Assembly (NCBI GenBank): GCA_026929865.2
Contig: CM049406.2
Location: 26,002,001-26,066,000, forward strand
Reading direction: 5' to 3'
Length of the DNA stretch: 64,000 nt
Source of the DNA: Hyperoplus lanceolatus
Taxonomy: Eukaryota; Chordata; Actinopteri; Uranoscopiformes; Ammodytidae
Shown: positions 51,901 through 62,810 of the stretch, piece by piece
Layout of the letters: every line of letters begins with the position of its first letter
How positions within the stretch are numbered: position 1 is the stretch's first letter
Notes under the pieces: model-generated
The model's input: the letters and a program-made list of their open reading frames with translations, nothing else
What the model was told of the DNA's origin: nothing
Database searches by the model: none
Program-made: the position numbers and the translations under genes

Positions 51901-53571
51901 TAGGCATACTATTGGGACATACTTTACTCTCTTATTTCATCATAACATTGAGCCTTGATCTTGCCTCTTGCTTTTATATCCGTCGCATCCCCGTTTGTTT
52001 TCATATGGAGGCTTCGTCGATGTTACGTCACTTCACGTGCGCACTGGATTGTGGGTCAGAATCGCCCAAATAGGATGCACTTTTCAACACTAACAATCTT
52101 GGCCGCATGAAGTAGGACATCCGGGTACTTCTAACCATCCTAAATCTGGCCATAAGAATCGGGACATCCAAATCTTTTTTCTACATACTATATAGTAGAA
52201 AGATGCGATTCGGAACGCAACCAACCTGTTCCAAATCACATACTCTTTCTTTTTACTACACTACATACTAAAGTACAGAAGAGTTAAAGGGCCACAGGAG
52301 ATGAGATCAGATGAGGAAGTTTATTTTTTTTTTCATTATGTTGAGAAATGTCAAGAATAAAGACGAATAGTCCAAAATGCTATTGGACTTAGTGGGGCAT
52401 TTATGTATTTTCAGCATACTACAATTGTATTGGGACATGCAAAACTTGTTTTGGCATACTAAATAGTAGGGAAGTATGGGAATTGGAACGCAGGGACAGT
52501 CTGCAGCGTATGACGAGTTGATCCGTAACACACTAGCCTGCAGCTGTAAAGAGTCACACCCCAGCTGCTCCAAATAGTCCTCAACAATAACCCCACTTAC
52601 TGTTTCCTAAAAACTAATCTGACAAGCCACTGACTCACATGGGCCACTGTCCCACACTGGGGCAGTTGGAAAGCATCAAGAGACAAGCCGGGACATTATT
52701 GGTTTTGGCGTTTGAATGAGATTTATTACCAGTAATAAAACATATAGAACAGCAGCCAGTTTCCATCACAATGTATTAAGCCATGCTGTTGCTTCTTTTG
52801 GAGGGATTAAATGTGACAGTTAACTGCTGCGGTCTATTTTCACCAGACAAACTGCTGCTCCACTTGAAATGCTGCCGCTGCTTCTCGTAACTCGTAAAGT
52901 AGAATAAAAGGGAAGCACTAAAGGGACATTGGGAGCTTTCTTTCTTATTTATAATCTGATTTATAAAAACTCATATAAATAAAACATTTTTTTATTTTGT
53001 ATATAGATCATTTCTGAACAGTGTGGTGTGGCCTCGTTTCATATGTTTAGATAAGGATGATTAATAGATGTCTTATATCAGTGTTCCTATGTCTGTTTTA
53101 GAGGCAAACACATTGGCAAACTAAAACAATGAACACTTCAAGAAGTAAACAATCCAAACCCGTACATATATCCAAAAAAACGGATACTTTATTTATCAAG
53201 TATATCAAAAGTATCTCAAAAGATTTGTACTGTAAGTCACTTTCAAGAAAGTTATCGTATTAAAGTTTATTTCAAATCTCTTCTCATATATATTATATGT
53301 TGGACTATTGACATCTGTCAACAAGAAACTGTACCTAAACTATATACATAAAGTAGTTTCAAAATGTACATTTCCCAGAGCTGTTCGGTTCTTGTTAATT
53401 AGATATACAAGAGTAGGGCCCTTAGCTCAGTTGGTAGGGCGTCGTCCCCCAAGCCCAGCAGCAGACCCGGGTTCGATTCCCGCCCCCGCGGTCGTTCTCT
53501 GCATGTCACTCCCCTCTGCCCCATTTCACCTCTGTCTCTCTGCGCTATCAATAAAGCATAAAAAAAATATC

Positions 53572-53602
<31 letters not shown>

Positions 53603-54105
53603 ACAAGTCTTCCATGTTGGATAGTGTGGAAGTAGTTGAATAGTGGAACTATATCATGAGCCTCACTGTCTTTACCATGTGCTCCTCCCAGGGCCAGTAT
53701 GTCCAGATCGCCTGCTCCAGGTTTGGTAGTCGGGTTCTGGAGGCTGTGTGGAACAGCGCCTCGGTCAGTCACAGGCAAGGCATCGCACAGGAACTAGGTA
53801 ATTACAAATCATAGCTCAATTCCTCACTTAAAAGGGTGACTGGATATTCATTTTCTCGGTTTTAATTTGTTTTTTACAAATGTCTTGTACCGGTAGTTCT
53901 TCACATCCCTATCATTGACTGACTTCCTCTCCCTTCTCTCCCTTCTCCAGTGCTGAGTGAAAGCCAGCTGAGGTCAAATCAGTTTGCTCGCCATGTCTGG
54001 ACCAAATTTGCCCTCTCTCACTTCGCCAACAGGAAATCTCACTGGCAGGAAATACAGACCGGCGAGTCCAAGAAGAGGAAACTCTTCAGTGACATTCTTG
54101 AATAA
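41048..54105 (+). CDS. nop9: Nucleolar protein 9 (Pumilio-repeat RNA-binding ribosome biogenesis factor), complete, 11 coding exons
   Basis: NOP9 family proteins bind pre-rRNA in the nucleolus and act in 18S rRNA maturation of the small ribosomal subunit. Coding exons: 41048-41279, 41848-42084, 42711-42917, 44111-44218, 47629-47770, 48890-49082, 49177-49317, 49698-49817, 51234-51446, 53692-53797, 53951-54105. The sum is 1854 bp, giving 617 aa in one frame; human NOP9 is 636 aa (recalled). Residues 1-55 form a highly basic Lys/Arg/Glu/Gly tail, a likely nucleolar signal. Puf-type helices follow: TDMTGSITLQKLL, DRCGGHVVESAV, HAHGSHVVRTLL, DQACSRLIETVI, GHMGVIVQLAES, DPAGSHVLQHLI, SRFGSRVLEAVW and SNQFARHVWTKF. 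The C-terminus ESKKRKLFSDILE is basic, then acidic. The gene is convergent with nothing in the window and lies head-to-head with tgm1 across about 21 kb. Confidence 0.95.
42918..42990. repeat. (CA)n at a nop9 splice donor
   Basis: nop9 intron 3 begins GTACACACAC, so the donor is the first unit of a CA tract of about 70 bp. Confidence 0.95.
43193..43637. mobile_element. Probable TTAA-type element in nop9 intron 3
   Basis: The left end TTAA/AGGTACACAATTTG and right end AATTCTATACCT are imperfect inverted repeats. The right flank is GAAA instead of TTAA. The body is C-rich, without an ORF. Confidence 0.45.
44450..45907 (+). mobile_element. hAT transposon, internally deleted, exact 8-bp TSD
   Basis: Ends CAGCCGCGGCGC...GCGCCGCTACTG. 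GTCCCATC flanks it exactly at 44442-44449 and 45908-45915. Two transposase pieces survive in element orientation: an N-terminal MAKQSSLFSFKFTKKHSEEQ (about 44705) and a C-terminal hAT dimerisation domain at about 45041-45380, with SVERLFSAVNRIKTGTRSTM and LNALSLLSFERE. A 3' splice site (TTATAG before GAGACAGG) precedes the second piece. The catalytic middle is missing, so it is not autonomous. It lies in nop9 intron 4 in the same orientation as the gene. Confidence 0.9.
45041..45380 (+). pseudogene. hAT transposase C-terminal dimerisation domain (ZMYM/TTF-type hAT family)
   Basis: The exon opens after TTATAG and reads ETGFSSIEQLKRKANKTNEK, then a DIFPNMNSLLRAVLTLPMTT block and SVERLFSAVNR, the usual hAT C-terminal signature, ending KPRRLLL-stop. 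The frame is open throughout. The preceding DDE core is absent. Confidence 0.85.
46470..46894. mobile_element. MITE in nop9 intron 4
   Basis: Inverted ends AAGGCCAGGACACACCGG and CCGGTGGGTCCTGGCCTT, with TTA on each side (TA or TTAA are also possible readings). The interior has CCGACGTC-type palindromic motifs and a short GATATA array. A PIF/Harbinger origin is possible. Confidence 0.6.
48110..48325 (+). mobile_element. LINE 3' UTR fragment in nop9 intron 5
   Basis: The end AAGACCCCAGGAAGGGTAGC ... CTAATGGGGATCTTTAATAAACTAAA is a typical fish LINE 3' end with AATAAA and a short tail. 5' truncated; same orientation as nop9. Confidence 0.7.
48430..48876. mobile_element. DNA-element fragment abutting a nop9 splice acceptor
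   Basis: The body (CCACTAGGGGCTGGATGCAG, CATTGACTCCAATGTTAAAC, GGTGAATTTTTTGGGACC, GAGTGACAGCTCTCCGCCCG) and the end (ATCCATATTATTTACTATCTATGG) resemble an abundant fish DNA element that I recall ending in ATATGGATG-type sequence. It stops about 13 bp before the acceptor at 48889. Confidence 0.6.
49360..49580. mobile_element. MITE copy (GGTGGAGTCAG family) in a nop9 intron
   Basis: Left GGATTCTGGAGAATGCTTAA; right GTGAGGAGATATTCACTGAT then GCTGACTCCACATTTTTA. It is a diverged palindromic copy inside intron 7. Confidence 0.65.
49839..51084 (-). mobile_element. Tc1-like transposon, full length, dead transposase
   Basis: TIRs CAGTAGTGGCCAAAAGTTTT...AAAACTTTTGGCCACGACTG with TA on both sides (49837-49838, 51085-51086). 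The 1246-bp length is normal for Tc1. The minus-strand transposase remains recognisable: N-terminal HTH with SARTVRRRLLEEGLVSRRAA (50601-50825), the first catalytic Asp region VIFSDESPFRLFG, the second Asp in FQHDGAPFHKAKV and the Glu in SPDLNPIENLW (50015-50470). A TAA stop after DWTAEDWG and another in the N-terminal third inactivate it. It lies antisense in nop9 intron 8. Confidence 0.95.
50015..50470 (-). pseudogene. Tc1 transposase, C-terminal catalytic part
   Basis: A 151-aa open segment carries the second catalytic Asp and, 34 residues class-wise, the Glu of a DD34E transposase, and ends GRIAEVLKKKGQHCKY. It belongs to the element at 49839-51084 and is cut off from its N-terminal part by in-frame stops. 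Confidence 0.9.
51817..52212. mobile_element. MITE (GGTTGCGTTCCGAATCGCATACT ends) in nop9 intron 9
   Basis: Ends GGTTGCGTTCCGAATCGCAT and ATGCGATTCGGAACGCAACC are inverted, with AAC on both sides. It is related to the element at 16660. A second, diverged copy follows directly (about 52216-52495, CTGTTCCAAATCACATACTC to GGAACGCAGGGAC). Confidence 0.7.
53418..53602 (+). repeat. tRNA-derived SINE in nop9 intron 10
   Basis: This is a second, better-preserved copy of the SINE at 607. It has box A (TTAGCTCAGTTGGTAGGGCG), box B (GGGTTCGATTCCC), the same body and an A-rich/(TA)n tail. It lies about 90 bp upstream of nop9 coding exon 10 (53692-53797) in the same orientation. The target duplication is imperfect (ATATACAAG / ATATAACAAG). 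Confidence 0.85.
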
Positions 54106-54180
54106 ATAAATACATATATTTTATAACTGTGTTGTTTTTGCTACACAAAACTGATAAAAAAATAAATAATGAAGAAATTA
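54101..54180 (+). terminator. nop9: nop9 stop codon overlapping poly(A) signals
   Basis: The final codons read GAA TAA inside GAATAAATAAATA, so the stop codon itself lies in an AATAAA hexamer at 54101-54106. Further AATAAA copies follow at 54105 and about 54160. The 3' UTR is probably under 100 bp unless a distal site is used. Confidence 0.55.
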
Positions 54181-56630
54181 CTACATTTTTTGTGCTTATT
54201 TCCCTTAGAATGGCAACATAAGCCTACCCTTATTTGTATCATTTGATGTCAATAGGCAACATGGCCACTATGGGGTGCTAGCATAACGTTTATTCTCTGT
54301 CACTTCTTTGCTCAATGGTTCAAGTCTTCTAATGCAAAGAGCATTACTAGCTGAAATGTGAGGACACACAAAGTCACTTGGACAACTGTTTGAAACGCTG
54401 ACCCAGATACACAAAGCTCACACTGCATCTGTTGTATTAAGCTAGCCTTTTTCTGCTCTTGGTATTTGGGTGGATGACATATAAGCCCCAAAAAAAGGTT
54501 AAAAATAAATATTCAAATATTTGACCTGAGAATGATTGAGTTTAGTTGTACTGATTCTTAAATTTCTCAAAATGTATGTGGTCTTTTAGATTTTTAATCG
54601 AAAGATATATTTATTAACCAATTTGTTTGAGTCTGTGCTTAAAATTGTCAAATGGTGTGACAAGTTTTTGAATTTAAATTATAATGGGATAAACTTTTCT
54701 TAAGTATAATGGTTTTATCACAATTCTTCATCTTATCTTTTTTGAGATTCAGCATTTCCTTGTACAAAAACATTACATTTTACATTATTTTTCTTAATCA
54801 TCGCCCAATGTAAGACATGTCATAATTCTATATATTTTAGGTTAATTCCAATATATCCTGTAATAAATCTAACAAAACTGATTGTCAGTATAGCTTATAG
54901 TATTTTCCATGTGTTCCAGTGAGATGTTATAATGAGTCACTGAATAAATCAATTATAAATCCTTTTTATCTTCACACCAAATGATATAGTCCCATCATTG
55001 CATGAACCACACCGCATTTCAATAGATTTTCTATTAATAATTTGATATTTGAGGTAGGTATTGGAGTTGAGTGAGCATCCAGTACTCAGAAGAACAACAG
55101 TAGTAATGTACAAGTAGTCACCTTTTTTCATGTGATTATGGACCAAAGTTTAGAAGTTTAAAAAAATATACATTTAAATGAGTTGTAAGCTATAACGCAC
55201 AAGAATAAAGTGTTGACTGTGTGACAGGAAAGCCTGTCACTATATGATTTAGCATCACACTATATGATTTAGCGTCACACACCATATGAAGTTTCATGCA
55301 TTTTCAGACCATTTTTTGCCATGTCATTTTATGATAGCACGCTAACGGCATACAAACTGTAATCTGACAACATAGATGTAAATGTAGTAATGACAAAAAA
55401 GGTATTTATCTTTGTCATTTATATGTAAAAAGCGTCATACTAGAGACACTGAGAATTGGTACAGAATTGGGATTGCAGAAAAGATTTGATTTATGCAAAA
55501 AATGCCTCGGGACCCTTCCTTGGTCCTTCTGAGATGTTTTCTGTACTTCCTGATCAAACAGGGAACTATCCAGCCAAAGATGTCCAAGAAATTACTCATT
55601 TAAATATCACAATTTGGTGTCACACCATAAGACATTGATTTATCAGACAAAATCTATTCATTCATAGCTAATTCAAAATATTATACCTAGACTTTGAAAA
55701 GAACTAACTCCCAAATAGACATCTGTAAGATCATTCTGTACTTTTTTGAGAAGATTTGTATTTGTTTTTCTTAGTTTTATTCAAGTTTAAAATGTGTGAA
55801 ATGTGGTTGGGACAGTCACACCATATGAGCTTCTTCTAGTTTGGTTGAAAACTGTGAAAATGTGAGTGATGTATAACATTAATGTTCAGTGTGTCTACGT
55901 AAAGCAACATGGTCTGAACCGCATGAGAAGATGAGATGTTTGACGCTTGGGCACAAAAAAAAGTCACGTCACGTCATCCACCCATTTGCTGAATAATCAT
56001 GACAAATTACAAAGCTATTACAGCATTCATGTATGCATACAATAAATATGTAAAAGGGATTTCATTACATTTCATATTAGGAAGGAAACCTTCGGTGTAA
56101 AATAGGTCTGCAGATGATCAATCTAACTAAAGCATAATGGAACGCTCCACTGTTCCCTTGGTTGTCGCGATTCCTAATGATTAGAAAACGGAAACAAACA
56201 AATTCCGGCTGTTAGAAATGTTTTGTTTGCCTCTCAGCAGTGAGCTGCTTTAGTGGCAGGCCCGGCGGAGCCACATAGTCACAGCAGACCAAATTGATTC
56301 CATATTGATCTGAAGGAGGAAGGCCTTTATCTTGGCAGATGCTTCTCACTAGAGAGGAGGCACAAGGGCCAAGAAGCCAATCTGCTAGCCAGCACGAAGC
56401 ATCGGTGTGGGTACAGCAACAAAGACCAAACCAAACCCTTTATATAAGAGATGAAGTGATAAATGGAGGTTTAATCCTGCACACACTGGACGGACAGTTT
56501 CCCTATCAGGGGAAGATAGCCGTATAGAAAACATGTATAACTCCAGTGCACGTGTTTAAATACACCCTTTTTAACCCATTTAAAAAGGGGGGGGGGGTCA
56601 TATTCAAAGCCAGTATCTTAAATATGGGGT
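54180..56630. other. Intergenic downstream of nop9, no gene seen
   Basis: AT-rich sequence. It holds one local tandem duplication (TCACACTATATGATTTAGC, twice, about 55237-55285) and a poly(G) run near 56587. No exon, RNA gene or recognised transposon is visible. Confidence 0.6.
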
Positions 56631-56639
56631 AAGCTATTC

Positions 56640-56692
56640 AGGATAATGTTTGTCAAATCAGTGAATATCTCCTCACAATCTGCTACCTCTCC

Positions 56693-56739
<47 letters not shown>

Positions 56740-57000
56740 CTGCAAAAAAATCAATTGTTAAGACAGCCTAGGCTCTGTAAACTGGTATGTAAACGAAGGG
56801 AATGTAAACTAAGTGGGCCTCCTTTGCTTACATTTGTTTACAGAGCCTAGGCTGTGTGTATAAACAGTAACACCAGATTTTTTTCAGTGCCCACATAGTA
56901 AGGACAGGTAGCAGATTGTGAGGAGATATTCACTGATTTGTCAGAAAGGGAATTTTTTCTACAAATATTCTCCAGAATCGTTGAAGACAGTCAAAGTGTA
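56640..57000. mobile_element. Palindromic MITE with internal (TG)n (GGTGGAGTCAG family)
   Basis: Left GTGAATATCTCCTCACAATC, an internal (TG)n at 56697-56737, an inner inverted pair (ACAGCCTAGGCTCTGTAAAC / GTTTACAGAGCCTAGGCTGT), and right GTGAGGAGATATTCACTGAT. The outer termini are decayed. Confidence 0.75.
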
Positions 57001-60000
57001 GGCGTGAGGTGGGAAGATATGTTGCTGTATTATATTGTACATGTTTTTCCTGCCGCAGAAAACCTCCAATGAGTTAACACAGACTTACTAACGAGAAAGA
57101 CTCAAGTCAGATTGTTACATCATTCTGTCTCTGCATTGCATTGGGTTTCATCATAAAGGTGTTCCTATTGTTGTGGCCATATAGTGGACAGTGACATGCC
57201 TGCTAGACAGACCCGGGGGAACAACTGGGAAACAGCATCTGTCATTGAAGAACATTTTTAAAGGATTAGTTTTCCAACTTTTTCCCTAAGATGCCCAAGT
57301 GTTAAGTGATATGCCACAACTTCAGTAGAGTGTAGGCTAAATAGAATTGTGTTTGCAGCGATCAAAGCAAGTATATTTTTTTAACGTTTATAATGCACTT
57401 ATGTGTAAGCATCACTATAGTTGCTAATGTGGAGCTTTATAACAACTATTTACTGCTGGGTAGTTACTAATACATAAGTCATCATTTATAAGTGTATTTA
57501 TATGTTGTGTTAATCTATCTGGTACAGTACAAGTAACTCAGACCTGCACTTCAGTACATTCCACCACTGTTTAAATCACATGCTTAATTGATTCATGATT
57601 CATGATGCAATGCATGAATCAACAATGTATTATATATTCCTATAGCAGATTTCATGTGATTGGTTGTTAAATGGATTACCAATTAATCATTGTTAACTCA
57701 TAGTAACCTCACATTTATTATTATTCCACCAAATTATTTGGGATCCAGTTACATAGAAATGGATCATTCAGACCGATGCCGCACCTGTTCTCAGAGAAAA
57801 ATAAAGCTTTTATTTTTTTAATCAAACTGATCATTCAATAGCAGACATCTACATTTCCTCTGGTGTGACACAGCTGGCAGCTTCAGGATGTTTTTAATTT
57901 GGTGGAATATAAATGAATGTCTGAAGACAGCAGCCGTTAAGCTTTAACGGATGAGATGAACTCTCAGCGATTTCTTAGTAATGAGCAGGTAGGCACATAT
58001 GGTATTTCTGAATGCATTTAATCATCATGATTGATACATTGGGTATGCACTACTTAAGTACCAGATATGTCACCTTCTAAAGGATTTGAAATTGCTATTC
58101 TGAACAGTTCTGATACTTTAGCCTCACCATAGCATGCCAAACCTGGGTCATCATTATTGCTTGGTAGCAGGGCTCGACCCTTTGTCAGTCTGTTCTCAAA
58201 CCCAGCTGCGGCCATATACAGCCTCTATGACCGCAACTTACTGCAAACTACTTGCCTCAAAACTTTGTTGTTTCAGAACTCAGTACTTTAGCTTGTAACT
58301 TAATATCTGTGGTATGTGGAAAGTTGAGTCCATCATCGCTGTTCATACTTGTATTTTTCTGATCCCAAGGCTTTTCCTCCGTATGCACCAGAACAAACTT
58401 TACATGTAGCTTTAGCTTTGTACAGATTAAAAAAAATTAGCTATAGCATGTTAATCATTCAGCTTTGGAGGTGATGCTAGGCAGATTTAACTACTTTTGT
58501 ACTGAGGCCAGGCTAGCTGTTTGCTCCATTTTCAGTATTTATGCTTAACTAAGCTAATTCTCCCAGAAAGCCATCAAGAATATTCCCCAAAAATGGGAAA
58601 CTATTCCTTTATAGACTGTGGCATTGAGTGTTTGCAAGGTGCAGAAATGTCTTTGCCGCTGCTTGGACTTTAAGACACTAGTTTTTACTTGATGCATTGA
58701 ACAGCATCCAACTCATTCCCCATAACATCCATGATGCAAGCTTATGTCGAGATCAATCCTAACCTCCTTTTCGGCATCTACTTACTTTGCCATGTTTTTC
58801 ATTACATTTGGTTAGCTCCGACCTTTTTACCTGTGATTATTCCACATTACTGGGATCGGAGGATAGCACTGCATGGGGGCAGCCTGCCCGTAATAGGGTT
58901 GATTGGTTCCTTGTCCTTCAACCCACTGCTATAATTTGTCTTGGACTGATATTTCACCGTGGGGTTCTCGCTTCGGCGTAACCAATTTTAAATAGAGGAT
59001 ACTCCATGCTGACATTCAATCTGAGACTGGTCTGGCTCATCCCTGCTACCTTTCTCATTGAGGCCGTTGATAATCAGCTTTGTGCACCCCTGAGACACAG
59101 CAGTGGTGACCTTTGGAGCAAAAAAAGAAAAAAGAAAAATCTCATGGATTCCTTTCAGGGACTTTAAGTCTTTAATGCCACTCAATGTCAGGCACCACAC
59201 CATTGCATGCCAGGCCAATCACTGTAGCCTGCCCATAACCCTGCATGGTCTACCCCCCAAAATGAACTAAACACAGACCAATGCCAGTGATACCTCCCAG
59301 CTAAAACGCCTACACCCCACACTTCAGGCAAATTACGCATCTCGTTAGTAATGCACAGATGCTCACTGAAAACTGTCTTCCTTTAGTGCAAAGTGCAGGG
59401 TAACTTCTGTAAGGCTTTCACAGACACACCATAGGTTTGTTTTCCTCTTTTTCTTCGTTTGTGCTCCCTTTGTCTTCCCTGCTCTCTTGTATTGTTTAGC
59501 CCCGGAAAACAACACAGTAAATAGCCCCACATAATGAGTCATCGCAGGCAAGACAGAGAGAGAGAGAGGGAGGGAGAATTTATGTCACGATTTTCGAGAC
59601 TGATAGGGTGTCACAAAAATAAAGTAAATTGAAGCATAGTGTCCTCATCTCCCGGTCGATTTCCTGTGGGCTTCTGTGCAGCTGTCAAACGCACGCTATT
59701 ATCTGACAGTTATCCGACCTGTTTGGGTGTGATAGCATCTTTTATTTGTCACATCCCGTTCGGCAGAGAAACATATTGTATAAAATCCAGCCTGTCCCTG
59801 TTGGTACAGTTCACCTTATCTGTGTGCTTATCTGTCTCTTATTTTAGAAAAAAAAGGACAGAGCCAATAGCAAAACTCCATCTTTCACGAAAATCTACGT
59901 AAATGTAGGACATTTGGAGATGCCAAAGGACTCTAGGACTCATCGTCTCCTTGACAACAGTCTCCAAGCAACCATTACTCCTCAAAGCATTTTTCTCCAA

Positions 60001-62205
60001 CCCTTCTTCTCTCTCTCTTTCTTTCCCTCTCTCCTCTCAACCCCTCTCAAGAGTTCTCCCATGTAGCCACTCCAGCTAGTTACTGCACCAGCATCAGCCG
60101 CTGAAAAGCCCTGCTACATCTGATGGGATCTCATGTGATGAGCTGCAGGGAACTAGTGTTCTTGCTTTTTTTGCCTGAGGCCCTTCTGTACTGATAATCC
60201 TACCATTATTTTCTGGGAGGCCAGTAAACTTTAATTCCCCTTGGCAGTAAACTATAATTCCCCTTGGCTGCATTGTTGTTTTAAAGGAAGTCGAGGGCTG
60301 GTGTACTTCCTTGAGGCATCAAATCTACTGGGTCATTGACTGTGATGCCAGTGCTAAAATAGCATGTTGACTAACAGCACACAACTGTATCCAAAAGGAC
60401 TTGTGTTCAGATGTGAATCTTATTAATAATAAATTAAGAGTGACTGATGTAGCATGTATTATTTTTGGAAAGATTTCAGGTATACGTAACCAGCCACTGC
60501 ATAGGCCTAGTCATTTTAAGCTGTAGATACCCCCCCCCCCCCCCCCATGAGTCCCCCTCCTCAACGTCATTTAGAGTGGGGGAAGGTGATTTTCTAAAAG
60601 ATACAAACAATGTTTTGTTTTTGGCCCAGACTTCATGGACACAAACTGCAATTTTACCAAACGAGTATGAGATTAAATGAGGGGGAAATCTCACCTATAA
60701 ACTGTGAGACTGCTGAATTTTATTTGAGTTTGTCTTTTTCAGACATAAGGCGCTATATGGTCTACTGCTATTTTGACAGTTAAGTTCAGTAAGCATCAGC
60801 TCTGTTCTCTTGCCTGTCCACTTTTCATGCCATATTGCTCTCTCAATCTTCATGACTTTTTCATAGGCTTGCCGCATCAGAGCACTCGTGGTTCATCGAG
60901 CAAATGCACATTTTGACTTGCTATAGAAGAAAAAGCACAAAGGGGGCTGGGCTGGACTGGGCTTAGGTCATGGAGGATGCCTCAACTCCAGAAATTATTT
61001 CAATGGAGTGCTGGCAATTAAATACGCTATACGTTGAGCGAGCCATGTTAGACAATTCCAAATGTCTGCCTTAAATAAAGGCCTATTCAACTAAGCAGCG
61101 ATTTCCGAACATTACACACTTTTACCATAGTAGGCACTAGAGCATAGCCAGGGGTGTGAAGATTGTGGACCATCTAAATTAATCTGAACATTTTAATTAA
61201 ATTACGATTTGATTAATACAATATTTATCCACATATCAAATACATGTTGTTAGCAGAAGTTGAAATTGTTAAGCTAACTGTGAAAAAACAAGTGATACAA
61301 TGAGAGTTCAATTAATTAGCTAAAGTTAGGCTAATGAATATACTCAGTTAGCAAATGTATAAAATTGGATTTAAAGTATGGCCACAAAGCAATGAAAAAC
61401 ACGGTCGAAATAGTTAGCCTAAGATAACAGATAAACAGTTGATACATGTTTAAAATACTTAGCCAAGAGCAAATAAATGCTGTAATAGCCTACTTTACGT
61501 AAAAATAAAAATAATGTTCATAGCCTATTTTGAATATCATTCATATAAATGAAATTGTATCACAAAAATATTGATTATAACCGCTTTAGAGTAAGCTAAC
61601 CAATTGATGACGGCTGCTGCGCGATGCCACATTGGCTCTCCTGCCTGATGCTGCGTCGCGCAGCATTATTACTTTATCTAATTTTCATGGCATTCCCAGC
61701 ATAGAATGCACTGTCATTGGTTCAAATACACAAGAGGTGGGTTTTGTTGATTTTTTTAAGACCACGTGACCACCCAAAAGTTGTGTGGTTTGCCGAAAAT
61801 CACGTCAATCAAAAAAATAAAAAATAAAAAAATAAAACAAAATAATAAAAAAAAATACGCCGGCTATGTCGGCGACAGAACAGTTAGTGGCGTTTGGTGC
61901 GCAGAATCAAGGTCTACTATAGACTACTGACGAAAATCACAAAACACATTGCATCTATTTATTAACAATATTTAATAATTTTCTAATTCATCTCTTTTTG
62001 ACGATTTTTAGAAATATTTGTTGGTTTGTAAGCGCTAAGGGAGCATGTTTAAATAAAACCTGTGAACCTTAACTTTTAAATGTATTTTATTTCATGTTTC
62101 TATGTGCTACACAGGCTTAGATATTAAGGTTTTGGTAGACTTGACAATTCGTACTATTTTTTCAGAAAACCCTCAGGCATTAAGGACATGCATCCTAGAT
62201 TGCCA
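57001..62205. other. Intergenic, no gene seen
   Basis: No coding exon or RNA gene is recognised on either strand. Minor features: a 22-bp tandem duplication (AGTAAACTTTAATTCCCCTT type, 60221-60266), a poly(C) run of about 18 at 60530, and an A-rich tract at 61808-61855. Small ORFs here lack family features. Confidence 0.6.
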
Positions 62206-62213
62206 TAGTCATC

Positions 62214-62810
62214 AGGGCCGGCCCGAGGCATAAGCGAACTAAGCGGCCGCTTAGGGCCCCCGACTGCCTGGGGGCTCCCTAAAAAAAAAAATTTTTTTTT
62301 TTTTTTTTTTTTTAGTTTGTGTGTTTGATATTAACATCATATTATGCAAATGTAAGTTATCATACAAAAAGGAATAAAATGTTTTTGTCTAGATAATTAA
62401 TAGTCTAAAAATGTAATCAGTTCATCTGGGAGGAAATCCGAAATTATCTGATCATGTCACGTTCACATCCATGCACAGTGTGTATTGAGTTTATTTAAAA
62501 ACAATTGGAAATGGGGCTGCCCTCAGTTGCCCATGCACTGTGTATAGCAGTGCCGACCCAAGCCTTCAGGGGGCCCTAAGCGAAATATGATTAGGGGGCC
62601 CCTCTCCAATGTTAGCGCAGCTGAAACTATAGATCTTTGTTAAATATCATTCACACACCCAGTGTTTTCCGCTAGTGCCTCCACTGTGCAGCTGTGTGAA
62701 AATATTAGACAGCCGAGATTCAGACCGTCCTAGGGGGTCCGGGGGTATGCCCCCGGGAGATTTTTTTAACCTTTTTAAAGTGAAATGCATGAATCTGGTG
62801 CACTTTGAGA
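62214..62810. mobile_element. Composite hAT-like fragments
   Basis: CAGGGCCGGCCCGAGGCATA (62214) and, in the same direction, CAGTGCCGACCCAAGCCTTC (62550) are two ends of the hAT group whose termini contain CTTAGGGCCCCC/GGGGGCCCTAAG. Between them, 62417-62549 repeats the loop of the foldback element at 7.2 kb. Further right is a GGGGGTCCGGGGGTATGCCC repeat fragment. Confidence 0.5.

Noticed and set aside
58731-58934. Small membrane-like ORF (67 aa)
   Set aside because: It is short and isolated, has no family resemblance, and overlaps another open frame. Chance is the simplest explanation.
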